A stretch of DNA of 64,000 nucleotides from Candolleomyces eurysporus (lineage: Eukaryota > Basidiomycota > Agaricomycetes > Agaricales > Psathyrellaceae), in contig JANBPK010000711.1 in assembly GCA_027579435.1 (NCBI GenBank), forward strand, positions 1 through 64,000, written 5' to 3'. Both the position numbers and the translations under genes were made by a program. Below are positions 35,656 through 47,061 of the stretch, piece after piece (position 1 is the stretch's first letter; every line of letters begins with the position of its first letter). The notes beneath the pieces are model-generated. The model did no database searches. It had not been told where the DNA came from and was given only the letters and a program-made list of their open reading frames with translations.

Positions 35656-38600
35656 ATGACAGACATCACCTCCAGCCAGACTGGAGGCTCCACGCCGTCT
35701 GCTGACACGTCGTCAGTCGCGTCAAACAACGTGTCTAACGCGGCACGTATGCGTTCTAGCACGCCTGCGGAGCCTCCCAACCTGCCCCAGGGTTTGCCCC
35801 CTCATCCAGGGTTTTCGAACCTAAGTGTAGCGAGCAACCACCAGCCCTCTGCTACCGGCCATCCTCGTCACTCAGACGAGAGGCCAGTGCATCAGAGGCA
35901 TGACTCTGGCTTGCATACCGACCACTGTCGGCCTCCTGTAGGGCCCGTTTCTCAGCCACCTCTTCGAGCTCCTTCCGTCGGCAGGATGGGATCAACCTAT
36001 CGCGTTGTCTACCCTCACGGAGTTCCTAGAGCACTCAGGCAGGTCGATGCCCAAGCGCAGGTGCCAGCAATGCAGCCTCGTCTCCCACACCCTACTTCTG
36101 GCATTTTTCGCGGTGTCGGCACGCAGCCCGGAGCTGTGTACCACCTTCAGCCAAGCCCCTTTACCTACGACCCTCAATTTGTTAGTATCCAAGGTAGCCA
36201 CCCAAATCTCGTCAGCTCGAACGGTTATCTCCCTCCTTCGTCTCAGACCTTTCCTGGCGGCCCCATCCAGCGACCTGGTTCCCGACCTTACTTCTCCGAT
36301 GAGGCCCAGGCGCAGCATTTAGCTGTCGATTTGCGGCCTGCAACCCCTTCGAGCCGTGAAACCTCTCATCCACCTTCTGAGGGACAGCATTTTTCCTTCG
36401 ACGTAGACCCTCAAGAGGCCTGGGAAAACCTCCGTGGCTCCCTGCCGGACTCAGTGCTCGTACAGCTCGGCTCAGGCGATGGAGAGCTCGGAGGAGACGA
36501 TCGTGAGCCTGCCGCTCGTCATTCCCTCCCTCAATCTGCAAACCAGGCCCCGCTCTCCCGGTCCACCATCACTCCTGCACATGCACCTCAGATTCTGCCC
36601 CACCAACCCAACGCTGCACTTGCGCTGGCACCTGCCACTCACTCCCAACCTCGCCCNTCCAATTCTCCACCTGCAACGGCGACTGCGACTCAACCTGCAT
36701 CCTCCCAGTCCCAAGATGCATCTGCTCCTGCGGATGACCCATTTATTTCCTCGATGGAGTCTACCCCGAAACGTATCACAAAGGAGGAGCTTTTCCGGTT
36801 CGAATGGGACAACGGTCCTTGGGTGCCACCTTCCCGACAAGGAACGTCGACGCCAACTCCCAAACCGAATCTCGCAAAGGAGCTTTTCGAAACCCCAACG
36901 CCCCTTGGACGCACGATACACCCCCAAAGCTCTAATGAGGGTGACGATTCCGACGCAGATGGTGCCACCACAAGGGCGTTCAAGAGGATGGGGACTCCCA
37001 AAACACCGTCGACGGCGAGCAGCTTCATCGTGGTGTCAAGTGACGGGGAATCCAGCAAGCGTATGCCGAAGAGATCTCGTGCAGCCGAGAAAAGCAGCAA
37101 GCCTGGCGTCAGCGACCGGTATCGCCGTTCAAGGAGGATCGACGACAGTGACGAAGAGGGTAGTGGCAGCAAGGAAGGTGGCTCCGACGAAGAAGATGGC
37201 AGCAGCGAGGGAGAGGAGGAAGAAGGCCATAGCGAAAGTGAAGACACGGATGCCGACGGAAGCACTGACGATGAAGAGGAAGACGACAATGGCGTGGCTC
37301 TGAAGAAAGGAAGACCTAATAAGGAGGAGACAGAGCTGGCGATTTCAACTGCGAAGGACATCTACCAAAACATTGTCGACATTAGCAGGCGGATCAATAG
37401 GCCGACATCCTTCGTCATTCGCAAGTTGAACCTTCTCCTCCCTGGAGGGAAGGTTGCAATCAGGCCGACTGAATGGGCAAGATACGTCGGTTACTTCCAC
37501 CGGCATCTGGAAGAAGAACGTGAACGCGTCGGCGACCCCGATCTCCAAAACCGTAAGTCAAACCTTCTCTACTATGCATGATTTGTGCTAATGAGCATCT
37601 AGCGACCAAGGAGCATTTTAATTCGTTCAAAGAAGCCTATGGCAATTCCTATGCTGACATTCTCGACACCGACTTCACTCTCTCCAAATCCAGGATCCAT
37701 TCAAACCTTGGAGAACGCCAGCGTGCTTTCACCAGCTACTGCGGCAACATCATTGACTTGGTAAGCTTTTCTACGACATTCCTCTGCACTTTTCCTTATC
37801 GCGCCCCATACTACTAGATTACTGCCGGCGAAATGCTTGGTTTTGAAACAGTCTTTGCTGCATGCGGCTCCGTTGTCAACGAAGACGGCAACTTGGGCAC
37901 CTACCACCAAACAAAGCATCTATCCGGCTTTTTGTCAAAAATATCGCGACGTGGCATGACTTCGGACAGCTTCATTGGTCAGATGAAAGCTCAATCCTTG
38001 TAAGTCACGCACTTCTCCTTGCTCTGCGAAATTTAGCTGACTCCCAGCCTGTAGCCATGCCCATGCCAGGGAATATAACTCGGAGGGTGAGGACGAGATA
38101 GAGCCTGCGACTGAGACCGAGGCGGAGGGGAAGGGAAAGTCCAGAGCCGAGAACAGCATGGACGTTGATATCCCAAATCTCGACAGTGACCCGTTTGTGG
38201 AGCTCGTCAAGACTCGGCTGAAGGACGATCGATGTATTGAATTCGCTCGTGAGGTTCGCTCGAAGCCGCCCAGAAGCATTCAGAGAATGCCGATGGATGA
38301 CTTAAGGGCATATGTTTTCAAGTATTGCTATTTGTATCTCGGTGAGTATATGCGTCTTCCCTGTCTTGGATGCACAACTGACTTTTGCCAACCTGTAGCC
38401 CTGATTAGGGCAGGCATGGGGAATCGGAAGACGCTGCCGTGGAATGGGCAGTTACTCAAATTGCTTGCCGTCCAAGGAGTTGCCGTCCTTAATTGGCCTG
38501 TAGGTGTAGCAATGTTGGGAGGAGGTCGGACGGGGAGTGTTGGACTTCGAGGGCTGGGGGTGGTCGCTGTGAGGGCCATCGCTGTAGCTTTGTATGAGGG

Positions 38601-40349
38601 GAAAATGGAGTGGGTGAAGCGCGATTCTGAAGGTACTTCCCCTCCCCCCCCCTACTCGCCTTTATCTTTTGCTCACCGTCTTCTAGCAATGCAGTCAATG
38701 AAACTGCCGGTGGTGGAGGAAGCAGCTCCCGAGGCCTCCTCATCTCAAGGACACAGCCAGCGTCTGTTCGTCGATCAAACTGTCGACTTCAAAGGGGCAC
38801 CTCGACTTCAAGCTGCTTCGTCATCCTTGTCGTCGNAAAAAGTCCTCTGACTCGAAGCCTACGAAGCAGCCTGAGCAGGCTCCTACGTCAACCTCGGTCG
38901 TCAACACCCGGTCAAGAGCAGTGAAGGGGAAGAACAAGCAGGATACCAGTCACCAGAGCGACGACGATCAGCCCCTCGCACCTCCCCCTCTGAAGAGCAA
39001 GAAGAAGAAGGTCGAGCACATTCCCCTTCCCAAAATGCCCGCTGTCCACTTCGTCGACGATAGCAACGATGAACAATTTTCCCCTGATTCCGGAGATGAA
39101 ACTAACTCCCCTCGCATTCGAGGTCGTCGCCGCCAGAGCCTACCCGCTGACGAAGATCTCTTCATCTTGTCAAGCAGTGAGGAGCAATCAAATTCGAAGA
39201 AGAGGGAGAAGGCTGAGGGGAAGGTGAAGGTGGCATCCGATTCAAAGACGAGCAAGGATGGGGTGGAGAATCTAGCAAAGACGTCATCGGCCGGAGCGTC
39301 AAAGCAGCATCTTGAGAAAAAAATTGGCTACATCAACACTGAAGGCCCGCAAGGGGGAGTCGTTGACGTCCGCGAAAGAACGCGCTGGGGGCACGGAAGC
39401 CTCAACGAAGAAAGGCAAAGGCAAGGAGCCGAAGGCTTCGACAAAGAACAGCGAGGGCAAGGAGAAAGAAATCGGCGAGAGCGGGGATAAAGGATTGAAG
39501 GCACCGAAACGATCAAGGGACGCGTCGACGGAGCCAGTAGGCAGGGCGAAAGCGTCAAAGTTGTCCGACCCACCCGCGGATGTCTCGACTGCAGAGATAC
39601 CTGTAGTACAGAGGACGTCGTCTACAGCACCCAGAATGCACGATNGTGCCCCGATCGTCCCTCCAACCCTCCAATCGAACCACAATGCGATCGTCCCCGC
39701 AGCCCAAGGGATGCCGATGCAGCAGCAGGCGCCTGTTGCAGGGTTCTTCCCCCCAAACACTGCGAGACCTCCTGGAGCCCCTCGTCCCCCTGCTCGTAGA
39801 ATTGCTGTTGTTCACCACGATGGAGCAGGAAATTTGGACTTGGATGCTGCATTCACTATCCGCAGGAAGCAGAAATACGACCCTTCGACGGACGCCCAGC
39901 TCCCTCAACCGCAGTTCGAGAACAGGGATAAGCGTGCTAGGACTGCCGCCACGCAGGCTCTTGTCTCAGCCCCCCCGATGGGACAGCTTGGACAAGTGCC
40001 TCCTGTTCACCCATCTGTCTCACCCGTTATCATGCAGCAGCACATCCATCCCCAAGCCGGTGCTTCATCAGCTCATCTTCCATCCCCCTCCCCAACTCCC
40101 AGCACTGCCTTGCTCACGAGCCACCAGCTCCCCGATTCCCGCTACATTCCAACTGGCCAATCCTTCCCCCGGCCGCTGTCTCAGCAACCGCACCAGCCGC
40201 TCTACATGAACGCTCCCTACATTCAACCTGCGCAAGGCTATTACTACGATCACAATATTGGAGGCTATGTTTTTTACAACCCGCCATACTCTTCCGATTT
40301 CGAGTTCGATGAGTATGGACGACCCTACCCTCAACAGCCTCAGCAGTAA
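35656..40349 (+). CDS. Large transposon-borne protein of unknown function
   Basis: Exons 35656-37552, 37603-37760, 37818-37999, 38055-38341, 38399-38632 and 38687-40349 give about 1472 aa once the surplus N at 38836 and one A of the A7 run at 39317 are discounted; both corrections also make all phases agree. The start at 35656 (MTDITSSQTGG) is the first ATG followed by good coding sequence; one at 35614 is possible. N-terminal 500 residues: Pro/Ser/Gln-rich, disordered. Next an acidic tract (SDEEDGSSEGEEEE). Then a compact conserved-looking core: KGRPNKEETELAISTAKDIY, ISRRINRPTSFVIRKL, PTEWARYVGYFHRHLEEE, continuing to FRCIEFAREVRSK-like helices and YVFKYCYLYL. The C-terminus is basic, then Pro/Gln/Tyr-rich. 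I do not recognise the family. Its size and acid and basic tracts suggest a nuclear DNA- or chromatin-associated protein. Confidence 0.75.
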
Positions 40350-41346
40350 GCTCCGTCACCGAGCTTCACTGGCAGGCCATGGCGACACACGTGTAGAATT
40401 TCACCTCCCATCCTCGTCGCAGCTCTCTCCATCCTTCGCAATAATTGTCGACATCAACCTTCGCTCATGCATTTCGTATACCCACGCGATCTTTTTTTCT
40501 TGCCCAATCGATGCATCTTTCGTCGTGTATTTACCCAATTCTCTTGCCTTTTTGCTGTCTTTCTCTCGATTCTTTCCATCTCGCTTGCTTTCTTGAGTGT
40601 TCTGCTGCACCATGCCTTTCTCTGCGTTTTACCTCGTTCTCGTCCCTTTTTTTTGTTTTCATTTTCCCGACATCTTCCTCTCAATCCTTTCTTCTTGGCT
40701 CCTTGACTGTTTTTACTGAATTAATTTTCACTCCTCGTCATACCCCTCTTCACTCTTGGTACCATTCTCGCAGCATTCTTCTGCACTTGTTTTATTAGGA
40801 TCTGGTCATGGACTTTCTCCAGTTGCTCTCTTCTTGCTGCTGTCTATATGATTCATATGCTGGACTTTCACCTCTCGCCAAGTTTCCTCACTCACTCGGA
40901 ATTCCGCTACGCCGTCTTCCAAAAAATTGCATCTTTATGTGTACAACTGACTTGTGTGTGTGAGAGGGGCATTAACTACTGCGAGAAAGCGATAGGTATG
41001 TTTATTTTATAGTGAGGTGGAAGTGCACCGAAATGTGGAAAAGCAGAAAAACTGTAAACCGACAAAATGCGGGAAAACTTAACTGACCGAAATGCAGAAA
41101 GGGATCATGCACAGCACTGTGGGCGACAGACTGTGCAGTTTTCTGAAAATGCAGGGGAGTTGAGTCTTTTTGGACGAGATCCTTTTTAGGACTTAGGAGG
41201 GGTGTGCATGGAGCATTTTACCTCTCGGAGGAGGTTACGATATGTCGAAAAAGGGGGGTTAACTGGGGTACACGTGACCAAAGATGCCCTGCCTGAGGTG
41301 GACCCCGCNAGTCGAAACCGCTGCCTGACCCAGGCTAGCTCGGCTA
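40350..41346. other. Right arm of the KDZ element, non-coding
   Basis: About 1 kb after the last cargo gene. The first 500 bp are strongly pyrimidine-rich. Near the end three related motifs beginning ACCGA and containing AAATG occur at 41027, 41058 and 41086, about 30 bp apart; they could be subterminal binding sites for the transposase. Confidence 0.5.
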
Positions 41347-41360
41347 CTCGGGTGAACCCC
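41347..41360 (-). repeat. Right terminal inverted repeat of the KDZ element
   Basis: CTCGGGTGAACCCC, the exact reverse complement of 27304-27317. Linker homology to copy A resumes within about 15 bp outside it. The stretch 41361-41739 is homologous to 20190-20497 and leads into P450-II copy B. Confidence 0.85.
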
Positions 41361-41739
41361 TTTGTTTGAACGTGAGCTATCACATCAAGGCGAGAACGGC
41401 GGGGGTTTCTCCACCCCATTAAGGTGTGATTGCTTGAGTCGCTTGTTGTGCCACTGCCATGTCATATCCGGTTAGGTGTGACAGGTGACCGTACAAAAGT
41501 TGTTTCTTCGCCGCCGAAATTTCAGGAGTTACCTCTGCACCCGAACTGAATGGCCCACGTTCCAAGCCACGACGATAGATCATCAGGGTCTATCGTTAAT
41601 ATCGCATATTTTGGGCTTCAGCACGTAAAGTTCGAAGTGTATTGGCCAAGCTTCCTGTTTTGTTTAAAAGGGGATTGACCATGCTCAACAGTGAAAAGAC
41701 AAACCCTCCCGTTCTCGTCAAGAATATCCAGTCTGCCCA

Positions 41740-44009
41740 ATGGGAACATATATCGATTCCGTTGCGGTTCTCGCTGCTGGAGCACTCCTCTACACAATTC
41801 ACAGGCGTAGAAAGCCTTCTCTGCCGCTTCCTCCTGGTCCGAAAGGCCTGCCGTTGGTTGGAAACATGTTCCAGATACCTTCTGAACTCCAATGGATGAA
41901 GTACCATGAATGGTCGACTGAGCTCAGTAAGCTACGTCGCCTCCTCGCATGCCATTTTATTATTGACTCTTCAACAGACACCGATATTCTCCATTTACAG
42001 GCAGGAGGGACTCATATCATCGTATTGGACAAATACGAGGTTGCCGTGGATCTTCTAGAAACGAGGTCCTCGTTGTATTCTGGCAGGTGGAAATGATTCA
42101 TTGCAATTGCCGGAAGATGTCAGCCCTTTATACTAACAATCCTTGGCATTGTAGACCACGCATGGTCATGATAATGGAACTCATGGGCTGGGACTTCAAC
42201 TTTGGGTTTAGGGATTACGGTGAATACATTTATCATTCTATTAGGTTCACTAGCTTGACATTCCATTCGGATACCAACCAGGCGATTTTTGGTACGTAGA
42301 TATGTCGTCTTCAAGAAACCTATGACTTGATACTCTGGTAGGCGCAAGCATCGACGATTGGCCCACCAGTCTATGCAAGCGACGGCTATCAAGCAATACA
42401 GACCTCACCTGGCCCAGGCAACGCGGAAACTCTTAAAGCGTCTCTTGGATGATCGAGACGACGGGAACTTGATCCCGCATCTCAGGCGGTGAGTTTAGTT
42501 TGAGCTGACACCATCTCCTTCTCACAACTGGCATTGAATCACATACAGGCTTGCAGCAGAGGTAATTATGTCTATCGCGTATGGGATCCAACTGCAAGAG
42601 GAGAACGATCCTTATGTTAAGCTCGCCGAAGCCGCAACCCAGGGGGCGATCATTGCCGGAGTTCCTGGAAGGTTTCTTGTCGACGCTATACCCCTTTTGA
42701 AATATGTTCCGGCCTGGTTTCCTGGCGCGTCCTTCAAGCGGAAGGCTCACGAGTGGTCTGAAATGGCCAAAGCTATGGTAAATGTTCCTTATGCAGATGC
42801 AAAAAGACGAATTGTAGGCATTATTTATATCTCTCTTNCTTTGGGGGTCAAAACACTTACATCGCCTTTTCGTAGGAATCTGGGAATCCCACCGTTTCGA
42901 TTTTACGGACAAACCTGGAGAAAATTGAGGCCGGTGAAAAGGACGATGCGTTTACGGAGGATGTACTTCGGAATACCCTAGGTGTTTTGTATGCAGGTAA
43001 ACATTCAGGTTCTCTGATACGATGCCGATCCATTGACCACCCTTGATATACCGTTGACCAGGTGGATCTGACACGGTGAGAACACTTTTGAAGCCTTCAA
43101 CAGCTTTTCTTTGTAACAGGGTAGTACATAGACTGTCTCAACGATGGCGACCTGCATTTTGGGTCTTCTGGAGCACCCCGAGGTAGTGAAGAAGGCACAA
43201 ATGCAACTTGACAGCGTTGTGAAATCTGGACATCTCCCTGACCTCGATGACGAGCCATCGCTTCCCTACATAACGGCCATAATGAAGGAGGCGCTTCGCT
43301 GGAGGGAAGTCACTCCGTTTGGTGGGTCATTATCATGCTTGGACAGGACCTCATTGACGTATCCGTTTTTTCATCCAGGGGTCCCGCACGCTCTCTCCAC
43401 GGATGACGTGTATAAAGGTTACCATATCCCCGCAGGCACAATAGTTATCGCAAACCAATGGTGAGTGAAGGCCTGCCAGCATTTATTTTGACTTTCTGAA
43501 TTTTCTGGGTCGCTCAAACATAATGAATCTGCGTTTTAGGGCTATGCTTCACGACGAAAATGTCTACACTGACCCTTTCGAATTCAACCCCGACCGATTC
43601 ATAAATCCTGAAACGGGAAAAATTGACTACTCCCGCGCTCGCGACCCTGGGCATGCATGCTTTGGATTCGGCCGCAGAATTTGCCCAGGAAGGTTCATGG
43701 CCCTTGAGTCTCTGTGGCTGTCGATAGCATCCCTCATCGCCACGTTCGATATCGAGAAAGCCAAAGAGAAGGTGACTCTTCCTTCAGGAGAAGAAGTGGA
43801 AAGGACAGTCGAGTTGACGCATGAGTACAACGCTGCTCTCGTTGCGTGAGTTCAATTTGGCCCTCTGTCTTTCAAGTTGTACAAGTCTGATTTTCTTCTA
43901 TTCTGACAGGATGGCTAAACCTTTTAGATGTGTGTTCAAGCCACGGTCAGAGGCAAAGGCAGAGTTGATTCGAGCTTCGGTATCGCAGGGCCAAGACTCA
44001 TTACACTAG
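41740..44009 (+). CDS. Cytochrome P450, type II, copy B
   Basis: Twelve exons with the same lengths as copy A, all in phase: 41740-41926, 41978-42086, 42155-42219, 42282-42291, 42342-42488, 42549-42813, 42876-42996, 43062-43075, 43132-43321, 43379-43460, 43540-43845 and 43910-44009; 531 aa. The same landmarks are present: LPLPPGPKGLPLVGN, YGDFWRKHRR built over the 10-nt exon 4, GGSDTTVSTMATC, EALR, FGFGRRICPGRF. Sequence differences from copy A are few, and the ones I compared are mostly synonymous or conservative, so both copies seem to be under selection or very young. It is cut off from its original upstream linker by the KDZ insertion; only about 380 bp of native promoter remain, which could alter its control. 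Confidence 0.93.
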
Positions 44010-44584
44010 TAAATGGAGGGAAGAAGGCTAAACGCTATATGTACGGTATTCCGAGCATTCAATCGATTTTCGCTTTAGTTCAGGCCTGTCTTGGCATTTC
44101 AACCGTCCAATCTCAGACTTGGCGGGTCTTGGGCGCTGGAGGTGGCGCAGCCCATATCTTTTGGCAGAGACTTCACCGAGAAAAGTGAGCGAATGATGGG
44201 CTTCGGAGCACACGAGAAAGCACTTCAAGTATAACTGGCTGGTACCATCTTACGCGCATTGTACCTGCGTATTTTGCTTTCAGCTCCTAGCTAAAATTTA
44301 TCAAGTCCTGAGACTGCAACGCTGAAGCACGAATCGACTCCGCCTGTTCCTTTGGCCGTCGTTAGAACACCCATCTAAAAGGTCTAGCCACGTCGCTGAG
44401 ATAAAAATGAAGGTCGACTAAGCAAATACTGCTACGAATAATACATTATTTCTATATGACGGAGGCGGAAGCACCTAAAGCTTGCCTCCCAGACAAGAGC
44501 GTACTCCTCAACGAGCCGACCAGGGGGAGAAGTCCATATCAGCTATGCTGAAAGTGGTATGTACACTAGCCACGCTTTCTTCAT
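44010..44584. repeat. Duplicated 3' flank of P450-II, copy B
   Basis: This is homologous to 22758-23280. It contains about 45 bp near 44090-44135 that are absent from copy A. No gene supported. Confidence 0.65.
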
Positions 44585-45095
44585 GTGATGGGCGTGAAGT
44601 TGCGGCTTCAAACTCTTCGAGGTAGTGACATCGCTATCCTTTTCTTCATCTTCATCGTCCGGCTCATCAACAATACCCGAAATCGAGTTCATATGACAGT
44701 TGGCCTGTTCCCCGCAATCTCAGGGCTTGATAAGCCTTTGTCATTTGATGGCCTTCGCGAAGTGGTATGGAACGGTTTTTAGCTTTCCTATGGGACTTGG
44801 ACGCCAGATATCATAATTTGGGATATCAAGGTGGTGGCCTATATCTTGGCTTGTAATACGTTTATATATCAGCAATCTAAATTTGCCAGAATTTTCTTGG
44901 ACAATATGGTCAGTCCAACCTCTATCTTGGACTATGGACCACGATTAATTTCCCGGCCGTCGCTCTCCATTTTCGAGATGCTAAATGGCCAGGACACCGC
45001 TGTCGAACGGCATCTGAGTATTCTTCCTCGCGCCAAGATCGCTACTAGAGAGAAGGGGCCTAGTGTGCCGCTGAAGGTCTGCAGGATCGATTGAA
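44585..45095 (+). pseudogene. Truncated P450-I copy with the same internal deletion
   Basis: Exon 1 remnants (GSDIAILFFIFIVRLINNTRNRVH, shown by its ends GSDIAI and TRNRVH) are followed by intron 1 sequence and then directly by the end of the last exon (FEMLNGQDTAVERHLSILP, stop near 45094). It lacks the 33 bp encoding KLQGPPSESFF, and has frameshifts. All catalytic regions are missing. The exon 1 to exon 12 junction coincides with that of the copy at 25231. Confidence 0.85.
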
Positions 45096-45447
45096 TGAAG
45101 TGAGTGTACCATTATTACTACGTAGCCTCCGAGCATGTGTTCATACTATGCGTTTTCCTGTTTTTGCCTTAGCCACCCGGCTGTGAACAGGCAGTTTCTC
45201 AAATGAGGAGGATGGGCACACTGGCCAGGTCGAACTTGAAGGAGAACATCGGGTTTGTACAGAAATACATGAAATCCGTCTGTAAATTCTTTTTTAAAGG
45301 TGTCAATCATAGCCTACCGGTACGCTATTAGGGAGGTGGTACTCACACGCATCTGACTAGAACATAAAGAGCAGACTGTGCAAGCGTACGAGGAGCGGAA
45401 GAAAGGAACGTATGTAAGGCACGGGGGTTGAACAGACGAAGACAAAC
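45096..45447. repeat. P450-I 3' flank, third copy
   Basis: 45096-45330 is homologous to 18376-18600 and 25772-25990. It separates the truncated P450-I from the convergent F-box gene. No gene seen. Confidence 0.6.
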
Positions 45448-47061
45448 TTAGTAGTTTTCTAGTCGGTAGAGTTTGGGACCAATGTTCACAGAAACACCAC
45501 CCCACTTGCTGAGAATTTCAACTGATTCGAACTCGGCCAGCCGGTATTCGCGTTTCTTGAAGGTTGTTTGATAGGTCACCGTTAGCCTCTTGAACGTATC
45601 CTGTGGGTTAATAAACACCGGCTTGCCGTTTTCCATGAGGTACGGTCGACGCGAATGAAGAAACGAGATTAAAGAGTGGGGAAAAACATCAGGTTGGAGC
45701 TGGAGGAGCTCGAGTGTTTCGAGGTTTGGCAAGTCGGGCTGGAGGCCTTCCTCCATCGCGAACACCTCAAGGACTTCAAAGATGGTCTCCGCTGGGACGC
45801 TCTGCAGCGTAAGGTGGACCAGGAATGGGAGGCCACGGAAGGTAGCTAGGAGCTCTTCAGCGCTGATACGTGCACACCGAAGGTGGAATAAGCGCAAGGT
45901 GGTGTCGCATTGAGACCGCTTGATGAACGAAAGAACAGGTTCAGATAACTTCCAATCGTAATCTTCGTCCTCATCGAGGTCGATATTCAATTCGGCTAGT
46001 TGAGGCGTTTTCAGAACCCGTATAATGTCGATTGTATATGGGCTAACGTTTTGCAGACGCAATGTGCGTACTTTAGGAAGGAGAAGGCCAGAGTTGAGAA
46101 GATGTTCCGTTCCATGGTTTGACCGGGATCTCATGAAGTCCACTGTCAAAGTTTCTAAGTTGATACAACGAACCAGCGTTGGCTCCAGCCACTGTTTTCC
46201 ATACCAATCACAACAAAGAGTGAAGGACGACAATCGTTCGAGGAGGTTTTGCGGAAGGGGTAACGGTGCGATGGTGGAATCATCCTTGTATAGGAACCCA
46301 CAGGAGTATTTGGTTGGCAGACGGAGTTCGAAGGATGTAATGTTTGGGGGTAGTTGAAGGAACATGGATTGTAAAGGGTCGGGGAATGCAACCCACTCTT
46401 GATCGAACTCGAGGGTTAACGACTTCAGAGCATGCCATGAACGACGTAGCCCCTCTTCAGCCCTCCCTAAAGAGTTCAAAAGGGTTTGGAAGCACGTCGG
46501 GTCCCTGTACCTAAGGGATAGGTGGTCGAGTGTCCCTTCTAAGTTGATCAACAAAGTTGCGAGGGAGGAGCACCGCAACGCGCCGCAGGTGAAGCTCTGC
46601 CAGCCCGGGCAGGGGTCGTGAGATGTAGTGGAATAAGCAAGGGATTTCGGAGTGTTTCCTGCACGATCGAACCACTGCTTGACCTTCTTGTATGGGACGT
46701 CTGTGAGGTCTTCAAAGGAAAGAGCGCTCCATAGTTTCTGGGTGAGTCGTGCTCCCTCCCGCCAGCCCTTGCAGACCAGTTGTATTTCAACCAGTTTATC
46801 CCTGGCACCTGCCTCCAAGAGATCTGGGAGCAAGTGAACGAAAATTTGGCCTAGCACCGCCGCTGGTATTCTCCGTACAGGGGAGAGCACAACGCGACGT
46901 AGCTGGAGCTGGTCTTCAAGCTCAGCCAGCCTAGAGCGCAGCAGGGAAATTTCGGAGGCTATGTCGTTCAATTGGAGCTGAAAAGAGGCAGCTTCACGGG
47001 AATTTGGAGCCACGTTGCTGCTCAGCAAGCGATGTAGCGCAGGGTTGCTGTCGTGGTTCAT
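45448..47061 (-). CDS. F-box protein with leucine-rich repeats, copy 2
   Basis: Single exon, 537 aa, full length. Starts MNHDSNPALHRLLSSN. A coiled coil (NDIASEISLLRSRLAELEDQ) is followed by an F-box (VRRIPAAVLGQIFVHLLPD to LVCKGWREGARLTQKLW), then about ten irregular leucine-rich segments, then the conserved C-terminal end WGGVSVNIGPKLY. It is probably an SCF ubiquitin-ligase substrate adaptor; the target is unknown. It is convergent with the truncated P450-I. Some 800 bp separate it from the next F-box gene in the same orientation. Confidence 0.88.
   Translation of the reverse strand: MNHDSNPALHRLLSSNVAPNSREAASFQLQLNDIASEISLLRSRLAELEDQLQLRRVVLSPVRRIPAAVLGQIFVHLLPDLLEAGARDKLVEIQLVCKGWREGARLTQKLWSALSFEDLTDVPYKKVKQWFDRAGNTPKSLAYSTTSHDPCPGWQSFTCGALRCSSLATLLINLEGTLDHLSLRYRDPTCFQTLLNSLGRAEEGLRRSWHALKSLTLEFDQEWVAFPDPLQSMFLQLPPNITSFELRLPTKYSCGFLYKDDSTIAPLPLPQNLLERLSSFTLCCDWYGKQWLEPTLVRCINLETLTVDFMRSRSNHGTEHLLNSGLLLPKVRTLRLQNVSPYTIDIIRVLKTPQLAELNIDLDEDEDYDWKLSEPVLSFIKRSQCDTTLRLFHLRCARISAEELLATFRGLPFLVHLTLQSVPAETIFEVLEVFAMEEGLQPDLPNLETLELLQLQPDVFPHSLISFLHSRRPYLMENGKPVFINPQDTFKRLTVTYQTTFKKREYRLAEFESVEILSKWGGVSVNIGPKLYRLENY

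Larger units (their letters stand above)
27304..41360. mobile_element. KDZ-type DNA transposon with TET/JBP oxygenase, about 14.06 kb
   Basis: The ends carry an inverted repeat: 27304-27317 reads GGGGTTCACCCGAG and 41347-41360 reads its reverse complement. The match loosely continues inward (CTGGGT near 27322 on the left, ACCCAG near 41324 on the right). The left linker homology stops at about 27280 and resumes at about 41375, so this block was inserted into a duplicated linker. Contents: KDZ transposase with Ulp1 protease (+), TET/JBP oxygenase (-), and a large unknown gene (+). A clear target duplication is not visible; TGTGTGAA left and TGTTTGAA right of the ends are a weak candidate with one mismatch. 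Most coding capacity is open apart from likely homopolymer errors, so the insertion seems fairly recent. Confidence 0.88.

Noticed and set aside
36434..37361. Long ORFs in other frames (289 codons plus, 223 codons minus) inside the large cargo gene
   Set aside because: They overlap the main 632-codon exon and reflect its biased composition (SR/P-rich, S/L-rich); no motif is seen.
27293..41370. Perfect target-site duplication for the KDZ element
   Set aside because: TGTGTGAA and TGTTTGAA are similar but have a mismatch, are offset from the repeat on one side, and sit beside a GT microsatellite, so chance is likely.
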